A stretch of DNA of 64,000 bases. Source: Legionella quateirensis. Lineage in GTDB: Bacteria; Pseudomonadota; Gammaproteobacteria; Legionellales; Legionellaceae. Below are positions 36,485-46,232 of this stretch, one piece after another. The notes under the pieces were generated by a model. The model saw only the letters and a list, made by a program, of their open reading frames with translations, was not told where the DNA came from and did no database searches. The translations under genes and the position numbers were made by a program. Location of the stretch: NCBI RefSeq assembly GCF_001467955.1, contig NZ_LNYR01000006.1:378076-442075 (forward strand), given 5' to 3'. How positions within the stretch are numbered: position 1 is the first letter of the stretch; every line of letters begins with the position of its first letter.

Positions 36485-36772
36485 AGCTAGTTCCTCTTAA
36501 TAGGATTATCGAACTTCTTTTTTTATATAAACATCCAGGATAATTTAATTTTAGATTAAAATGGTTTTTTTGGGCTATTTTTGGGTTTTTATTCAATTTG
36601 ACTAGCATTGATTCTAATTTATATCTAATTGCATCATTTTAAAAACTAAAAACAGACGGCGTTCCAGGATTTATGGAAAATTTACTGAAAATAATGCGTA
36701 AATTAAATCCACAAGAACACAACGCCTTTAGTGCTTTAAACTATACTATGAATTTACTGAGATTAAATTCAG

Positions 36773-39376
36773 ATGTCAGAATCTATTAAATTAGCTGTAA
36801 CTGGTGAAAGTGCAGGGATCGTTGAAGTAGTTATTGATACGGTTTCATCAGAGATTACAGCAACATTTATTTATACACCTAATCCTGCGACTCCAACCCC
36901 CAAAGAAATGTTATTTGGCTATCATGATGCATCTGGAGCAGAGCATATGCTTTCCATGACCAAAGAGAACAATGGTCAATGGATTTTAAGCCGGTCTATG
37001 GCATCTAATGAGAGCAGTGATTTTTTTATGCATCCCGATGTGAAGCCCAGAGAGTTGGCTCAAAAACCTAATATTATCAACAAAATAGCCTTATCTAATG
37101 GAACACTTGTCACTTCCGTATATGAAAATCCAGAATTGGCTGTGGAACACAAAGGCCATATAGAACGACGTGTGCTTAATGCGGACGGTAATTTAAGCGA
37201 ACTGGTGGATGAGCACTATCAATTGGCAACGGAGGAGCAGTTGGTTGAAGTCTATTTTCCAGCAGGTTATAAGTCTTTAGAACCGAAAAAATACCCTATG
37301 CAAGTCATGTTGGATGGTGACATGCACTTAGGGCAGGATGCCTTTGGAAATAGTATGGATACAAAAATTATTCTGGATAATTTAATTGCTGAAGGAACAA
37401 TGGAACCAATCATCGCGGTATTTGTAACACCTGCACAACCTACTATGGAGCAGGGGAAATGGGTATCAATGCCAAGGCTTAAAGAATACAGTTGTGATTT
37501 ACAAACCGATGCGATACTTGCCCGTATTCCAGATGCGTTAAGACAAGCAGGTATACCTGTCACAAGTGATCCTCAGAAAATAGGGTTATGTGGACAAAGT
37601 ATGGGCGGTCTTCAAGCACTGTACACTGCTAAAATGCATCCCGATATTTATGGGCAAGTGATTGCTCAATCTCCTGCTGTTTGGTGGGGACCATCCGCTT
37701 CAAGATTAAATGGTGAGGCAGTTGAGGAGCCTGTGCGTTATGAGGAAGATAGAACCTGGCGTGCGCCTCTGGCAAGTAAAGAGGAGCAAAACTATTTATT
37801 ACACATGCTAGAGACTGGTTATGATGAGCTTTCCAAAAGGGAAGTGCCGAAAGGTGAGGTCAATGTTAAACTACAGGCCGGAATTCTAGAAACAGGTGAT
37901 CGTGGATTAGGTGATGAACCTTTGGTTCAAGCCACCATGCTATTAGCCAAAAAGTCAGGTATTGGATGCAAACTTCATAATGGAGGGCATGCTGCAGAAC
38001 CTTGGTCAACCGGTCTTGCCGAATTTTTACCGCAAATACATCCTGGACCATCATTTTTGAAGGATGACCCGCTTGAAGCTACTGAAGTTGATGAACTGAA
38101 TGGGGTAACTCGAGAATCAACACAACAATTAATGACCTCAGCCAAAATTCCAGGAGTGACTATTGCTTCATATGGAAATGAGGCAATTTCGACTATGTCC
38201 ATTGGAACGACTCAAAGTGGTAAAGATACTACTTCAAGTCCTGTTGACGCAGAGACAGTGTTTGGCGCTGCCTCACTCAGTAAACCGATCTTTGCTTATC
38301 TGGTCTTAAAATTGATGGCATCCAATAAAGCGGATGAAGCCATACCGGGGTTTGGAAAATTCACTAAATTCAACAGTGGGTTTAATTTAAAAACGCCTTT
38401 ATATCAAGTGTATCGAGATGGTAATGGAGCAACAGTACCTGATGATGAAAATCCTTTTCTTAAAAAATTTGTTCCTGAGTATCGTGAATGGGCAAAAAAG
38501 TTAAATGCTGAAATGGTTCTGTCTCATAGAACTGGCTTGCATATTGTGGCTCGAGAACCGTATTCATTTCAGTTCGATCCGGGTACACATTATGCCTATT
38601 CTGGGCCTGGCATTGATTGCTTGCAAGGGGCCATCAAGACCGTAACCGATTCTGATTTGGAAACATTAGCCTGGGCCAATGTATTTGGACCTCATGCATT
38701 AAATATGCCCCACACTACTTATGGTCCTGAGCCAGTAGCCGCGAATAGTTTGAAGACAACAGCCTCAGATTATGCCCGGTTTATTACATCCTGGATCAAT
38801 GACGATAAGTTGAATGATGCGTTCAAACTGGTTAAGCCAGTGTATTCGATGAAAGAAGACTATTTCCCGCAGTCAAAGGATAAGCTCGTTGACGAGGTAC
38901 GGGTTATAGCCAGTGATAGCGAGCACGTAAGTTGGGGGTTGGGCATCGGACTTGTAACGAATGATCAAGGAGAGGTCATTGGAGCTTATCATACAGGGGA
39001 TATGAATGAATGGAGGGCAGGATTTGGCGCACAAATAGATCCAGAAACGAGACGTTGTATATCAACTACCGTTTATTGTGCCAACTCACATAATGGACAT
39101 ATACTCGCTGAACATGTTTTACCCAAGACCTTAGCACCTGCACTTAATTATTTTTTTCCAACCTATGGCTTTGCACGTACTGTGGACGAGTTAGATGGAA
39201 CTGATTTTCATGGGATGAATCCCAAAATTCTTATGCCAGAATTACAAGAAAAAGCGTATCAGACAAGATCAGTCGTGCAGCACTTTAAAGAGCAACTACA
39301 AAAAGCACGATCAGATGAGACTCATGATACAACATCTGAATTATCCGCTTCTTCTGTGAAGGAAGCAAGATTATGA
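36773..39376 (+). CDS. Esterase-D/enterochelin-esterase-like plus beta-lactamase-like fusion protein
   Basis: An 867-residue two-domain enzyme without signal peptide. Residues ~150-410 are an esterase-D/Fes-type hydrolase: QVMLDGDMHL, oxyanion region, nucleophile elbow GQSMGGLQAL (Ser near 275) and a His in NGGHAAEPW near 403. Residues ~440-820 are a class-C beta-lactamase/serine-hydrolase fold: SxxK in AASLSKP (Ser near 500), a Y-x-S-like motif YAYSGPG near 610 and HTGD near 741 in the KTG position. This fusion is unusual; the two could act in sequence on an ester or peptide, such as a siderophore or host lipid. Cytosolic or secreted is unclear. The start is the first ATG, without a strong ribosome site. 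Confidence 0.75.
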   Translation: MSESIKLAVTGESAGIVEVVIDTVSSEITATFIYTPNPATPTPKEMLFGYHDASGAEHMLSMTKENNGQWILSRSMASNESSDFFMHPDVKPRELAQKPNIINKIALSNGTLVTSVYENPELAVEHKGHIERRVLNADGNLSELVDEHYQLATEEQLVEVYFPAGYKSLEPKKYPMQVMLDGDMHLGQDAFGNSMDTKIILDNLIAEGTMEPIIAVFVTPAQPTMEQGKWVSMPRLKEYSCDLQTDAILARIPDALRQAGIPVTSDPQKIGLCGQSMGGLQALYTAKMHPDIYGQVIAQSPAVWWGPSASRLNGEAVEEPVRYEEDRTWRAPLASKEEQNYLLHMLETGYDELSKREVPKGEVNVKLQAGILETGDRGLGDEPLVQATMLLAKKSGIGCKLHNGGHAAEPWSTGLAEFLPQIHPGPSFLKDDPLEATEVDELNGVTRESTQQLMTSAKIPGVTIASYGNEAISTMSIGTTQSGKDTTSSPVDAETVFGAASLSKPIFAYLVLKLMASNKADEAIPGFGKFTKFNSGFNLKTPLYQVYRDGNGATVPDDENPFLKKFVPEYREWAKKLNAEMVLSHRTGLHIVAREPYSFQFDPGTHYAYSGPGIDCLQGAIKTVTDSDLETLAWANVFGPHALNMPHTTYGPEPVAANSLKTTASDYARFITSWINDDKLNDAFKLVKPVYSMKEDYFPQSKDKLVDEVRVIASDSEHVSWGLGIGLVTNDQGEVIGAYHTGDMNEWRAGFGAQIDPETRRCISTTVYCANSHNGHILAEHVLPKTLAPALNYFFPTYGFARTVDELDGTDFHGMNPKILMPELQEKAYQTRSVVQHFKEQLQKARSDETHDTTSELSASSVKEARL

Positions 39377-39572
39377 AGTAAAAGGCAAGACCTGGTTGTG
39401 AACGTTTTGTTTCAATCTTTTTTTCAAAACGAAGATTGTTTATCTTCTTGTAGAGAAAAGTCAGATTGTACCGAATTTTCTTACAGTTTGTATGAAGCTG
39501 TTCGAGCAGTATTTAACTCGGATATGGTGACAATTCATCAATTTATTCCCAACGTTCCGCGACGTGTTCGCG

Positions 39573-39601
39573 GGACGTCGAAATCGGAATTGTTAACACA
39601 A
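39573..39601. repeat. 29-bp inverted dispersed repeat, copy 1
   Basis: This segment (GGACGTCGAAATCGGAATTG at its start) recurs in inverted form at 54039-54067 with one mismatch. It lies between the esterase fusion gene and the ankyrin gene. The nearby AACGTTCCGCGA (39551-39562) is also found near 4864. Confidence 0.75.
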
Positions 39602-39602
39602 C

Positions 39603-41546
39603 CTAATTTTTGGAAATTATCTTTTTATTAAAATACCAATCAATAACGTGTTGGTTACCTAAATGCACTGCTTGCTCAAAAGGGGTAACTTGGTACTTAT
39701 TGATTTTATTGACATCAAAACCATGCTCAAATAATAATTCCAGTACTTCTACGTGGCCTCGTTGTACTGCATAATGCGCCGGGGTTTCTCCGTTCTCGTT
39801 ATCTTCCCATTGATCACCAACAGCACCATGTGCCAGTAACCATTTAACGGTGCGCAGATTGTTGTGATAGGCCGCTAAATGCAGAGGATACAGCCCTCCA
39901 CCTGTAGCTTTATGTATATCCGCTTTAGCTGCGAATAATACTTCCAAATTTACAACTGAATCTCTAATGGCTGCATAATGCACCGGCCTGTTGCCAAAAT
40001 CTTTTTGAGCAACTGCATTAACATCTGCACCATGATCCACAAACCATTGTAAAACGACACCATCAAGATCTGTTCTTTTTGCAGCATAGTGAATAGGTTG
40101 TAGGCCAGTTTGGTCTTCATCGTTGATATTGGCACCATAGCTATGGAGAATGTCTAGAAATATTGGGCTTCCATAAATAGCAGTCAAGTGAATGGGCTGA
40201 TATTCCTCGTTAGTTGCTTGCTTTCTGTTGGGAGAAACCCCTTTATCCAATAACCATTTCAGACTTTTGGTATTGGTATAAGCAGCCATATGGATAGGAT
40301 AAATACCCAGACGATTTGGTTTATCAATCTCCGCGCCACATAAAGCTAGTGTACGTAAGAAACTTAAATCATCTGAGTATACGGCGCAGATAACCGGAGT
40401 TTCACCCGCCTCATCCTCTTGTTCTGCATTAATATCAGCACCATTATCAATTAACCAAACAAAGGCTTTGTAACTCTCCTGACGAATACTTAAATGTATG
40501 GGATACCAATTATTAGTTCCTGGTTGACTTATAGGTACATCTTTATCGAGCAAATAATCCAGAACATCGACTTGATTATTAAGCACAGCAATTTCCAGAG
40601 GGGTATTATCAAACTCAGATTTGCACTTTAATTGAAGGTCAACGCCATTTTTTACAAACCAATCAATTGCCTCAACTGCACCTGATTGGGCTGCAAAATG
40701 GATTGGATACCAACCATTTGCTGTAGGTAGGTTAATATCGACTTGTTTTGACTTTAATAATTCCAGATTCTCAACAATGTTGTAGCTGGCTGCATTATGG
40801 ACCAAATTTATATTCAGATCATTTTTCCAATTCGCCGGAAAGCCTTGGTCTAAAAACCACTGCAACGAATTTGGATGATTCATAGCAGCAAACTGAATAG
40901 GATAAAAGCCATTATTAGTGGGTGTACTCAAGTTAAAGTAATCATTCAGATAGTCTAATAATTCAATATTGCCGCGTACTGTTGCCATTTCTAATACGCT
41001 AAGATCATCTTTTACGGTTCGTGCATGCAAATCAGCTCCATGAGCTACCAGCCATTTTATTGCAGTTATATTTCCAGCTTGTGCCGCTGCATGAATTGGC
41101 AAGTCACCAAAATAATCAGGCTGATTAATATAGGGAATACACTGCGTTGCTAAAGGTTCCTCCTGTATAAAATGTCCAACTGCTGCAGCATGTGCGATAG
41201 TACCTCCATTGTTGTTCACTTGATGAACCAAATCAGAAAAATGATGTAATAAATAGGAAATAACATCGAGACTACTAAAGCTTACAGCAGCAAATAGAAC
41301 ATGATTGCCCATATTATTGCGATCATATACAGAGAATGGGGATAGGTTAATCAACCATTTGATAACATCTAAACTGCGATTGTAATAGATACAATAATGT
41401 AAGGCATTATTATAATCAGAATCTTGTAAATCAAATATTTCTACTTCTTCATCCAAAGCTGATTGCATCGATGCAATTAATTCGTGGTCATTCAGATCTT
41501 TAGAACGAATCAACTCAAACAATGGCGGAATATAAAATTGTGTCAT
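39603..41546 (-). CDS. Ankyrin-repeat protein
   Basis: A 647-residue protein made almost entirely of ankyrin repeats (about 17 by eye), visible as P-I-H-x-A-A-x-x-G and L-L-x-x-G-A-D-x-N patterns: LPIHAAAQAGN, YPIHFAAQSGA, QPIHYAAKRTD, YPLHLAAYHNN, TPAHYAVQRGH. The last repeats end near residue 640. It has no signal peptide or catalytic domain. The start is taken as ATG 41546, with AGGA upstream; the longer frame from 41645 begins in poor context. Ankyrin proteins in Legionella are often Dot/Icm effectors that bind host proteins; this one is a candidate without proof. It is adjacent to a small exported Cys protein. Confidence 0.85.
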   Translation of the reverse strand: MTQFYIPPLFELIRSKDLNDHELIASMQSALDEEVEIFDLQDSDYNNALHYCIYYNRSLDVIKWLINLSPFSVYDRNNMGNHVLFAAVSFSSLDVISYLLHHFSDLVHQVNNNGGTIAHAAAVGHFIQEEPLATQCIPYINQPDYFGDLPIHAAAQAGNITAIKWLVAHGADLHARTVKDDLSVLEMATVRGNIELLDYLNDYFNLSTPTNNGFYPIQFAAMNHPNSLQWFLDQGFPANWKNDLNINLVHNAASYNIVENLELLKSKQVDINLPTANGWYPIHFAAQSGAVEAIDWFVKNGVDLQLKCKSEFDNTPLEIAVLNNQVDVLDYLLDKDVPISQPGTNNWYPIHLSIRQESYKAFVWLIDNGADINAEQEDEAGETPVICAVYSDDLSFLRTLALCGAEIDKPNRLGIYPIHMAAYTNTKSLKWLLDKGVSPNRKQATNEEYQPIHLTAIYGSPIFLDILHSYGANINDEDQTGLQPIHYAAKRTDLDGVVLQWFVDHGADVNAVAQKDFGNRPVHYAAIRDSVVNLEVLFAAKADIHKATGGGLYPLHLAAYHNNLRTVKWLLAHGAVGDQWEDNENGETPAHYAVQRGHVEVLELLFEHGFDVNKINKYQVTPFEQAVHLGNQHVIDWYFNKKIISKN

Positions 41547-41834
41547 GTGTTTATTCCTGAACTTGATAATAGTGAACTGACGTAGAATATTAAAATTATA
41601 CAGATAGAGTCTATTATAGGCAATTTTTACCCACCAAACTACCACATACCTGGCTCCGACTACTTCATTAGTAACGATGCAATGCGGACGTATTAGCCTT
41701 TATTTTGAGAAGGGACACTCTTGTTGTTATTATTTGAGAGTCTGGTAATAACAGGCAAAGACTCCTTTACCTCAACAAACCTCAGTTGTGCTTGGCTAAG
41801 CTCAAGCCAACATACTGAGGCAGGAATAGTCAAT

Positions 41835-42248
41835 CTAGCCAAACAGGCATTGAAACACGTCTGGACCATCGCATCTAAAATAAGTCTCACCAAATTGACG
41901 CCAATTGGGTTTATTTTCAATATTGGATCGAGCAATGATGCGTTCAGTTTGTAAGAGTCCACCAGATTTACTGCCATCAAAAACTGGATTTCCATACACA
42001 CAGTGAACACGATTTGCATCATCTGGATTTATTCTTTTAGAATCCCACATAGCATAATTTAATCGTACATTATCCGATTTAAATTCGGGTTTTCCACCCC
42101 AGGATCCTGCCCAACGCCAACCAGGTGGTGTTAGGGTAATGTACTTATTACCTTGCTTCATAAAAAGTGTATTGGGTGCTGGACAATGATCCGCATAAAC
42201 TACCATTGAGCTCAAGAGTGCACTAATCAAGATACATCTTTTATCCAT
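41835..42248 (-). CDS. Small exported Cys-rich protein (DUF3757-like), possibly frameshifted at the 3' end
   Basis: A 137-residue protein from ATG 42248 (AAGGA upstream; the longer frame from 42278 is less likely). It has a signal peptide (MDKRCILISALLSSMVVYA) then DHCPAPNTLFM, Y-I-T-L-x-P-P-G-W-R-W, and paired Cys. It reads like the small secreted DUF3757-type proteins common in Legionella. The frame ends abruptly after DVFQCLFG. Reading continues in another frame as NACLARLTIPASVCWLELSQ down to 41693, suggesting a frameshift near 41840 that cut the last ~50 residues. This should be checked. Function unknown. Confidence 0.55.
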   Translation of the reverse strand: MDKRCILISALLSSMVVYADHCPAPNTLFMKQGNKYITLTPPGWRWAGSWGGKPEFKSDNVRLNYAMWDSKRINPDDANRVHCVYGNPVFDGSKSGGLLQTERIIARSNIENKPNWRQFGETYFRCDGPDVFQCLFG

Positions 42249-42690
42249 TTTATATCCTTTTAAGGGTAAATCCTGCATCCCATCATATAATTTTTATACA
42301 GCATCTTAAACATAATTATATATTTATCAGGGCTATGATTTATTTGTTACGGCATCATATGCGTTGTACACACTTGGTTTTAACTAGTTACAAAAGGGTC
42401 AATGGATCGATGACGTAAGTGTAAATTGTATTTTTACTATTAAAAGCATGGGCGAATCATTTGGAGAATCCTAAAGAAAAAATTATGAAAAAGTGGGATG
42501 GGTCTCTATAAAGAATATTCCAGTTTTATTTTAGCTCGTTTGATACACGAATTGCATATATATAATACGGCAATTGATATTAACTCATCATAAATCATTA
42601 ACTCAGAACATTTAGAATAAAAATCATACAAGGGCATTCTGTTGATCTTCAGCCTTTAGAAATGAATATACAGTTTATTCGAGGTGTATT
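42249..42690. other. Divergent intergenic region without a supported gene
   Basis: About 440 AT-rich bases between the DUF3757-like gene and a small plus-strand gene pair. Only short frames exist. I see no firm promoter or hairpin. Confidence 0.45.
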
Positions 42691-42900
42691 ATGAGTAAAT
42701 CATTAAATGAAGCGATGAAACATGAAATTTGTGAAGTAATGCGTAAAAAATGTGATACTTCAGAGTTTGGTGTTCGTGATGCGATTACGTTTTTTGGCTG
42801 CATTCCAGGCGTTAATTCTGATGTGACGGATATTAAAAACAAATTTCATGAACAGCCCCCACATGTAATGGCAGTGTTAGAAAGAGTGACTTGCACATGA
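42691..42900 (+). CDS. Small hypothetical protein, coupled to the next gene
   Basis: A 69-residue protein with several Cys (EICEVMRKKC, FFGCIPG, RVTCT) and a helical start. Not recognised. It begins after a GAGG site and its stop overlaps the next gene's start by ATGA (42897-42900), so the two are probably co-translated. The spacing of Cys residues might suggest metal binding, but this is weak. Confidence 0.5.
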   Translation: MSKSLNEAMKHEICEVMRKKCDTSEFGVRDAITFFGCIPGVNSDVTDIKNKFHEQPPHVMAVLERVTCT

Positions 42901-43175
42901 AGAAGCAGATTCAAACTCTTCAGAATAGTCTTAATACCATGAAGGTTAAATTGAGCGACTTGGATCATGAACTTTCAACTTTTGATCAATCCGACGAGGA
43001 TGAATGGGATTTAGGTGAGGAGCTCTATAGTGATCAAGAAATAAACGATAAAAAAGAATCAATCGGTCAGGAAATAAAAAGCCTGAAGGAGCGTATTAAT
43101 ACAACACAAACGACATTAGATCATATGCCGCAACAGGAAGAACGTGACTTTAGGACTCAACTCCAAATGCACTGA
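42897..43175 (+). CDS. Small coiled-coil hypothetical protein
   Basis: A 92-residue, highly charged helical protein: KKQIQTLQNSLNTMKVKLSDL, then an acidic loop (DQSDEDEWDLGEELYSD) and a second helix (SIGQEIKSLKERINTTQTTLDH). It would form an antiparallel hairpin coiled coil. The start is ATG 42897 inside the ATGA overlap with the preceding gene. Not recognised; possibly a chaperone-like or structural partner of the upstream 69-residue protein. Confidence 0.55.
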   Translation: MKKQIQTLQNSLNTMKVKLSDLDHELSTFDQSDEDEWDLGEELYSDQEINDKKESIGQEIKSLKERINTTQTTLDHMPQQEERDFRTQLQMH

Positions 43176-43355
43176 AACTTTTTCAATACCTAATTTCTTT
43201 GAGTTGGACGATGTGGATCAACTCAAATAGAACAGGTGATTATCGGATGAAGTTGATACTGGATTACACATTCGTCAAATACGAGTTACGCTTGCTAAAC
43301 TACCCCTTAATTTAGGGTGCTTTGGTCGGGTAATAGTTTGCCCAACCAAAGCATG

Positions 43356-43820
43356 CTAACACATCGGACTACCCCAATTCGCTTGAACATTTAATTCTTC
43401 TAATAATAGGATCAACGGTTTCATTATGGGTATCGCTAATTTGAGATTTAAATTCGCCCCGCCAGGAAGAACAAAATCAAGTGAGAAGACTTCTTGTTCT
43501 TCAATTTTCATCATTTTGCATTTAGCATCCATCACCAATACAGGATCAGCACCCAGTGGATAATTGTTGCCCGGCTCATAGGCTGTTGCATAGTTTGCTT
43601 TCTGTTTATCAGATTGATTTATTTCTGTTATAAAATTAGCAACCGTAGGTGTGAGTTTTTCATATTCAGTTTGAATAAATTGACTGGCTGACATTAAAAT
43701 ACAGTGAGTGATTCTACGCGTTAGCCAGAAGATATATTCACTATGATCTAACGTGTTAAAGCGAAAAATAATGCGATCTTCGTTTAATAAATAGCGACAA
43801 TTGAATTGCTTGAGACTCAC
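43356..43820 (-). CDS. Hypothetical soluble protein with GTG start
   Basis: A 154-residue alpha/beta protein (YLLNEDRIIFRFNTLDHSEYIFWLTRRITHCIL, YPLGADPVLVMDAKCKM, FSLDFVLPGGANLNLKLAIP). I do not recognise it. The open frame starts at TTG 43859, but GTG 43820 has a perfect AGGAG eight bases upstream, so that start is preferred. A stop codon lies just upstream of the TTG, so no ATG start exists. Single gene between two small plus-strand genes and a large unknown gene. Confidence 0.5.
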   Translation of the reverse strand: MSLKQFNCRYLLNEDRIIFRFNTLDHSEYIFWLTRRITHCILMSASQFIQTEYEKLTPTVANFITEINQSDKQKANYATAYEPGNNYPLGADPVLVMDAKCKMMKIEEQEVFSLDFVLPGGANLNLKLAIPIMKPLILLLEELNVQANWGSPMC

Positions 43821-44326
43821 GGCATCAACTCCTGTTGGTAGTTGTATAAAAAATCCCAATACAGTTTAGACAGAGACTACCAAAGAGGCGAATGTGCGAA
43901 TGAATAAAACGAATAATAAGAATATGACATCGCTGAAATGGCCGTCTGAGATCATTCTTTAAAATAATCCTTATCTACACATTATAGCAAGTAAAAGTGC
44001 TCGTGTAATATCACTGCGCTTGAGCGAGTTACCTATAATAAATGGTACCCAAAATAGTCCCATTACAAGAGGCTGTCCGGGACTGAAATTATTCAAAATG
44101 ATACAAAATGATTGTTGCTCAAAGGCTTTAGCCTGGATTGTCCTCATGTGTTCCTTCGTAAACTCTTCTAATTTAATTGAACCATAGCAACTACGGTAGC
44201 TTATAAAAAATTGGAGTTATAGCGAAACAATTGAGTGTTATTTTTGATGATGCATTTGGATAATATATATTCTCTGTGCGCATAAAATGATATGCTCTAT
44301 CATTTTATGCGATGTGGTGATTTATT
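43821..44326. other. Intergenic stretch with one strong dyad
   Basis: About 500 bases with no supported gene. Its right end carries the 14-bp inverted repeat described separately. The rest is AT-rich and without an obvious promoter pair. Confidence 0.45.
44279..44311 (+). promoter_or_regulatory. Perfect 14-bp inverted repeat just before a start codon
   Basis: CGCATAAAATGATA (44279-44292) and TATCATTTTATGCG (44298-44311) are perfect complements around TGCTC. The dyad ends 15 bases before the ATG at 44327. It could be an operator for a dimeric regulator or an mRNA hairpin hiding the ribosome site; no T-run follows, so it is not a terminator. Confidence 0.65.
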
Positions 44327-45901
44327 ATGTATCTGTTAGATGAAATAAAAGTGACAATTAAAGAGGCGCTAGCGAATCACCAATTTTCTGATGAGATTGA
44401 TTTCAATATCTTTTGTCAGCATTTAATGCAACTTGATGCCTACAGCCCAGAGAATTTTAATGCGTTCAGACACTGTGTGAGTTCTTATAGTGATTTAAAA
44501 AAACTGATTATTACAGCTGAAAAATATGACATTCAAGAGGAAATCGTTGCTTTTATAGCTCAAATGATTGCGCTAATACAACCTCACTTCGGTCTGTTTA
44601 TAACGGAAGGCGACTGGTTTGTATTTCAAAGAATTTCAAGGTATTTATCAGAGAAGCAACAACTCTCAGTGATGAGCTTATTGTCTCCGCTCGCGCTGCT
44701 TTCGTCGCTCGATCATGTCTTCGATTACTCACGGACTATACAATCTCTTAAGGGTGAGGCAGAGCAAGAGTTTACTCAGAGGTATGCACAAGCCTTGGCT
44801 GACACCATTAATACTCCAGAAGATTGTGTTGTCTGTTTAAATGCGCTCAAAAGTCATTATTGTATAAATCCGCTCCGTTCTACGAGGCAATATTCTGTTT
44901 ATCATCCTGTCATAGTACACCTGATGAGTATTCTTTCCCCTAAATTGCCTAAATTGCTCATCAATTTGGATTCTACTTTGGCCATTTTAGTAAGTCTTCC
45001 TCACGACAGTCAAAAGTTAGTGATCGATGCTTGTTTTGACAACCTCATATTATGGACGAATGCAGAACACATAGACTCTTGGAATCTCAACTGTCTACCA
45101 TTCGCAACAAAATATTTTTCCTCACTAATAGCTAAGAAAATAGTCAATCAGGAAACATTATTTAGCACACTACATTTCTGGAAAGCCAAAGAGGGTATCC
45201 TTGAAAATATAATAGCTATTATTAAGCCTCAACTACCTCAGTTACTTACCGATAGCATAAACGCATTAGCTTTTCTAGAAATGGTTCCCTTCACGATTCG
45301 ATTGAAATATTTTGACTCAGTTGCTCACTTAATTACACAACCGGAAGAATGTGGGAGAGCGCTTGCATTGATGCCGGATAGAGAAAGAAGAATTTGCTTG
45401 AAACGAATGAATATAAAAATCGCCACTCACGCAGATTTACAGGCATGGCTTGCGATATGTCATACATATGAAGAGCAAACCCTCATTATCAGAAGGTTAG
45501 ATAAAAATGATTTGCCTTGCGGGGAAGCAGAAATTGAAGCGATGCATACTAAGCCTAGTGAGTTTCCAGACCTATTAAAAAGATCTATCGATAAGTTGAG
45601 AGAATATTTATGTACTTCATGTGGTTATTCAGATATTTCTATAAGACACCGTAATGCAGCTGTGGCGATGATAAAAATTTTAGAAAAAAAAACTGATTTG
45701 ACCAGAAAAGACGTCATTCTACTATTTAGAGAAGAATGTAAAAAAATTCAAAAAGAGATTTGGAGAGAGTTTATAAGAGGCTCTCTCTTACATGAACAAT
45801 TAGTGAGAATTTTAGATGATTTTGATGACGATGGTCAGGAGTGCGCTTCTGCTCTAGTTGAGCAAGTTGATTGTACTTACCATGAATTTATTGTTCGATA
45901 A
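44327..45901 (+). CDS. Large helical protein of unknown function; possible effector
   Basis: A 524-residue, Leu/Ile-rich, almost wholly helical protein with no signal peptide and no catalytic motif that I recognise. Weak repeats such as LLINLDSTLAILVSLP, LLTDSINALAFLEMVP and QPEECGRALALMP suggest alpha-solenoid building blocks of about 40 residues, echoing the 450-residue protein at 5467-6819 in style but not in sequence. The end (HEFIVR) is not strongly acidic. A strong dyad precedes the start. Single gene. Being an orphan helical protein in a Legionella-like genome makes it a Dot/Icm effector candidate only by analogy. Confidence 0.6.
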   Translation: MYLLDEIKVTIKEALANHQFSDEIDFNIFCQHLMQLDAYSPENFNAFRHCVSSYSDLKKLIITAEKYDIQEEIVAFIAQMIALIQPHFGLFITEGDWFVFQRISRYLSEKQQLSVMSLLSPLALLSSLDHVFDYSRTIQSLKGEAEQEFTQRYAQALADTINTPEDCVVCLNALKSHYCINPLRSTRQYSVYHPVIVHLMSILSPKLPKLLINLDSTLAILVSLPHDSQKLVIDACFDNLILWTNAEHIDSWNLNCLPFATKYFSSLIAKKIVNQETLFSTLHFWKAKEGILENIIAIIKPQLPQLLTDSINALAFLEMVPFTIRLKYFDSVAHLITQPEECGRALALMPDRERRICLKRMNIKIATHADLQAWLAICHTYEEQTLIIRRLDKNDLPCGEAEIEAMHTKPSEFPDLLKRSIDKLREYLCTSCGYSDISIRHRNAAVAMIKILEKKTDLTRKDVILLFREECKKIQKEIWREFIRGSLLHEQLVRILDDFDDDGQECASALVEQVDCTYHEFIVR

Positions 45902-46232
45902 GAACAGGTACTGTTCATGAAAATTGGGCTTATCGGCATGATTTTATGAATGTTCATGAAGAGAGTAATTAATTGCGGGGTCGCGAACCAATCAAGCTAA
46001 GGTCGGATCTCATAACAGTTAGTCGTATAAGGGAAACAATTTCATTTTGTTATTTGTCCTTTGACGATAATCCTTAAACACTCGAGTCTGACTTCTTTGA
46101 ACTCATGTCATTGTTATTCATTATAGCGGATTTTATATACATCGCATGAAGATCATCACGTCTTATCCGTGTGCTTTTATTCGCTATAATGTGTATATTA
46201 AGGGCATGTAGTTTGCTTTACAGAGACAGCTC
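45902..46232. other. Intergenic stretch with -10 box for the 1158-residue gene
   Basis: About 330 bases without a gene. TATAAT near 46186 fits a -10 box about 45 bases upstream of the next ATG; the -35 is poor. Confidence 0.4.

Noticed and set aside
39398..39631. 77-codon plus-strand frame between the esterase fusion and ankyrin genes
   Set aside because: It spans the 29-bp repeat, has no ribosome site and encodes nothing recognisable.
41693..42022. Separate 109-codon minus-strand gene
   Set aside because: It overlaps the DUF3757-like gene and is better explained as that gene's frameshifted end.
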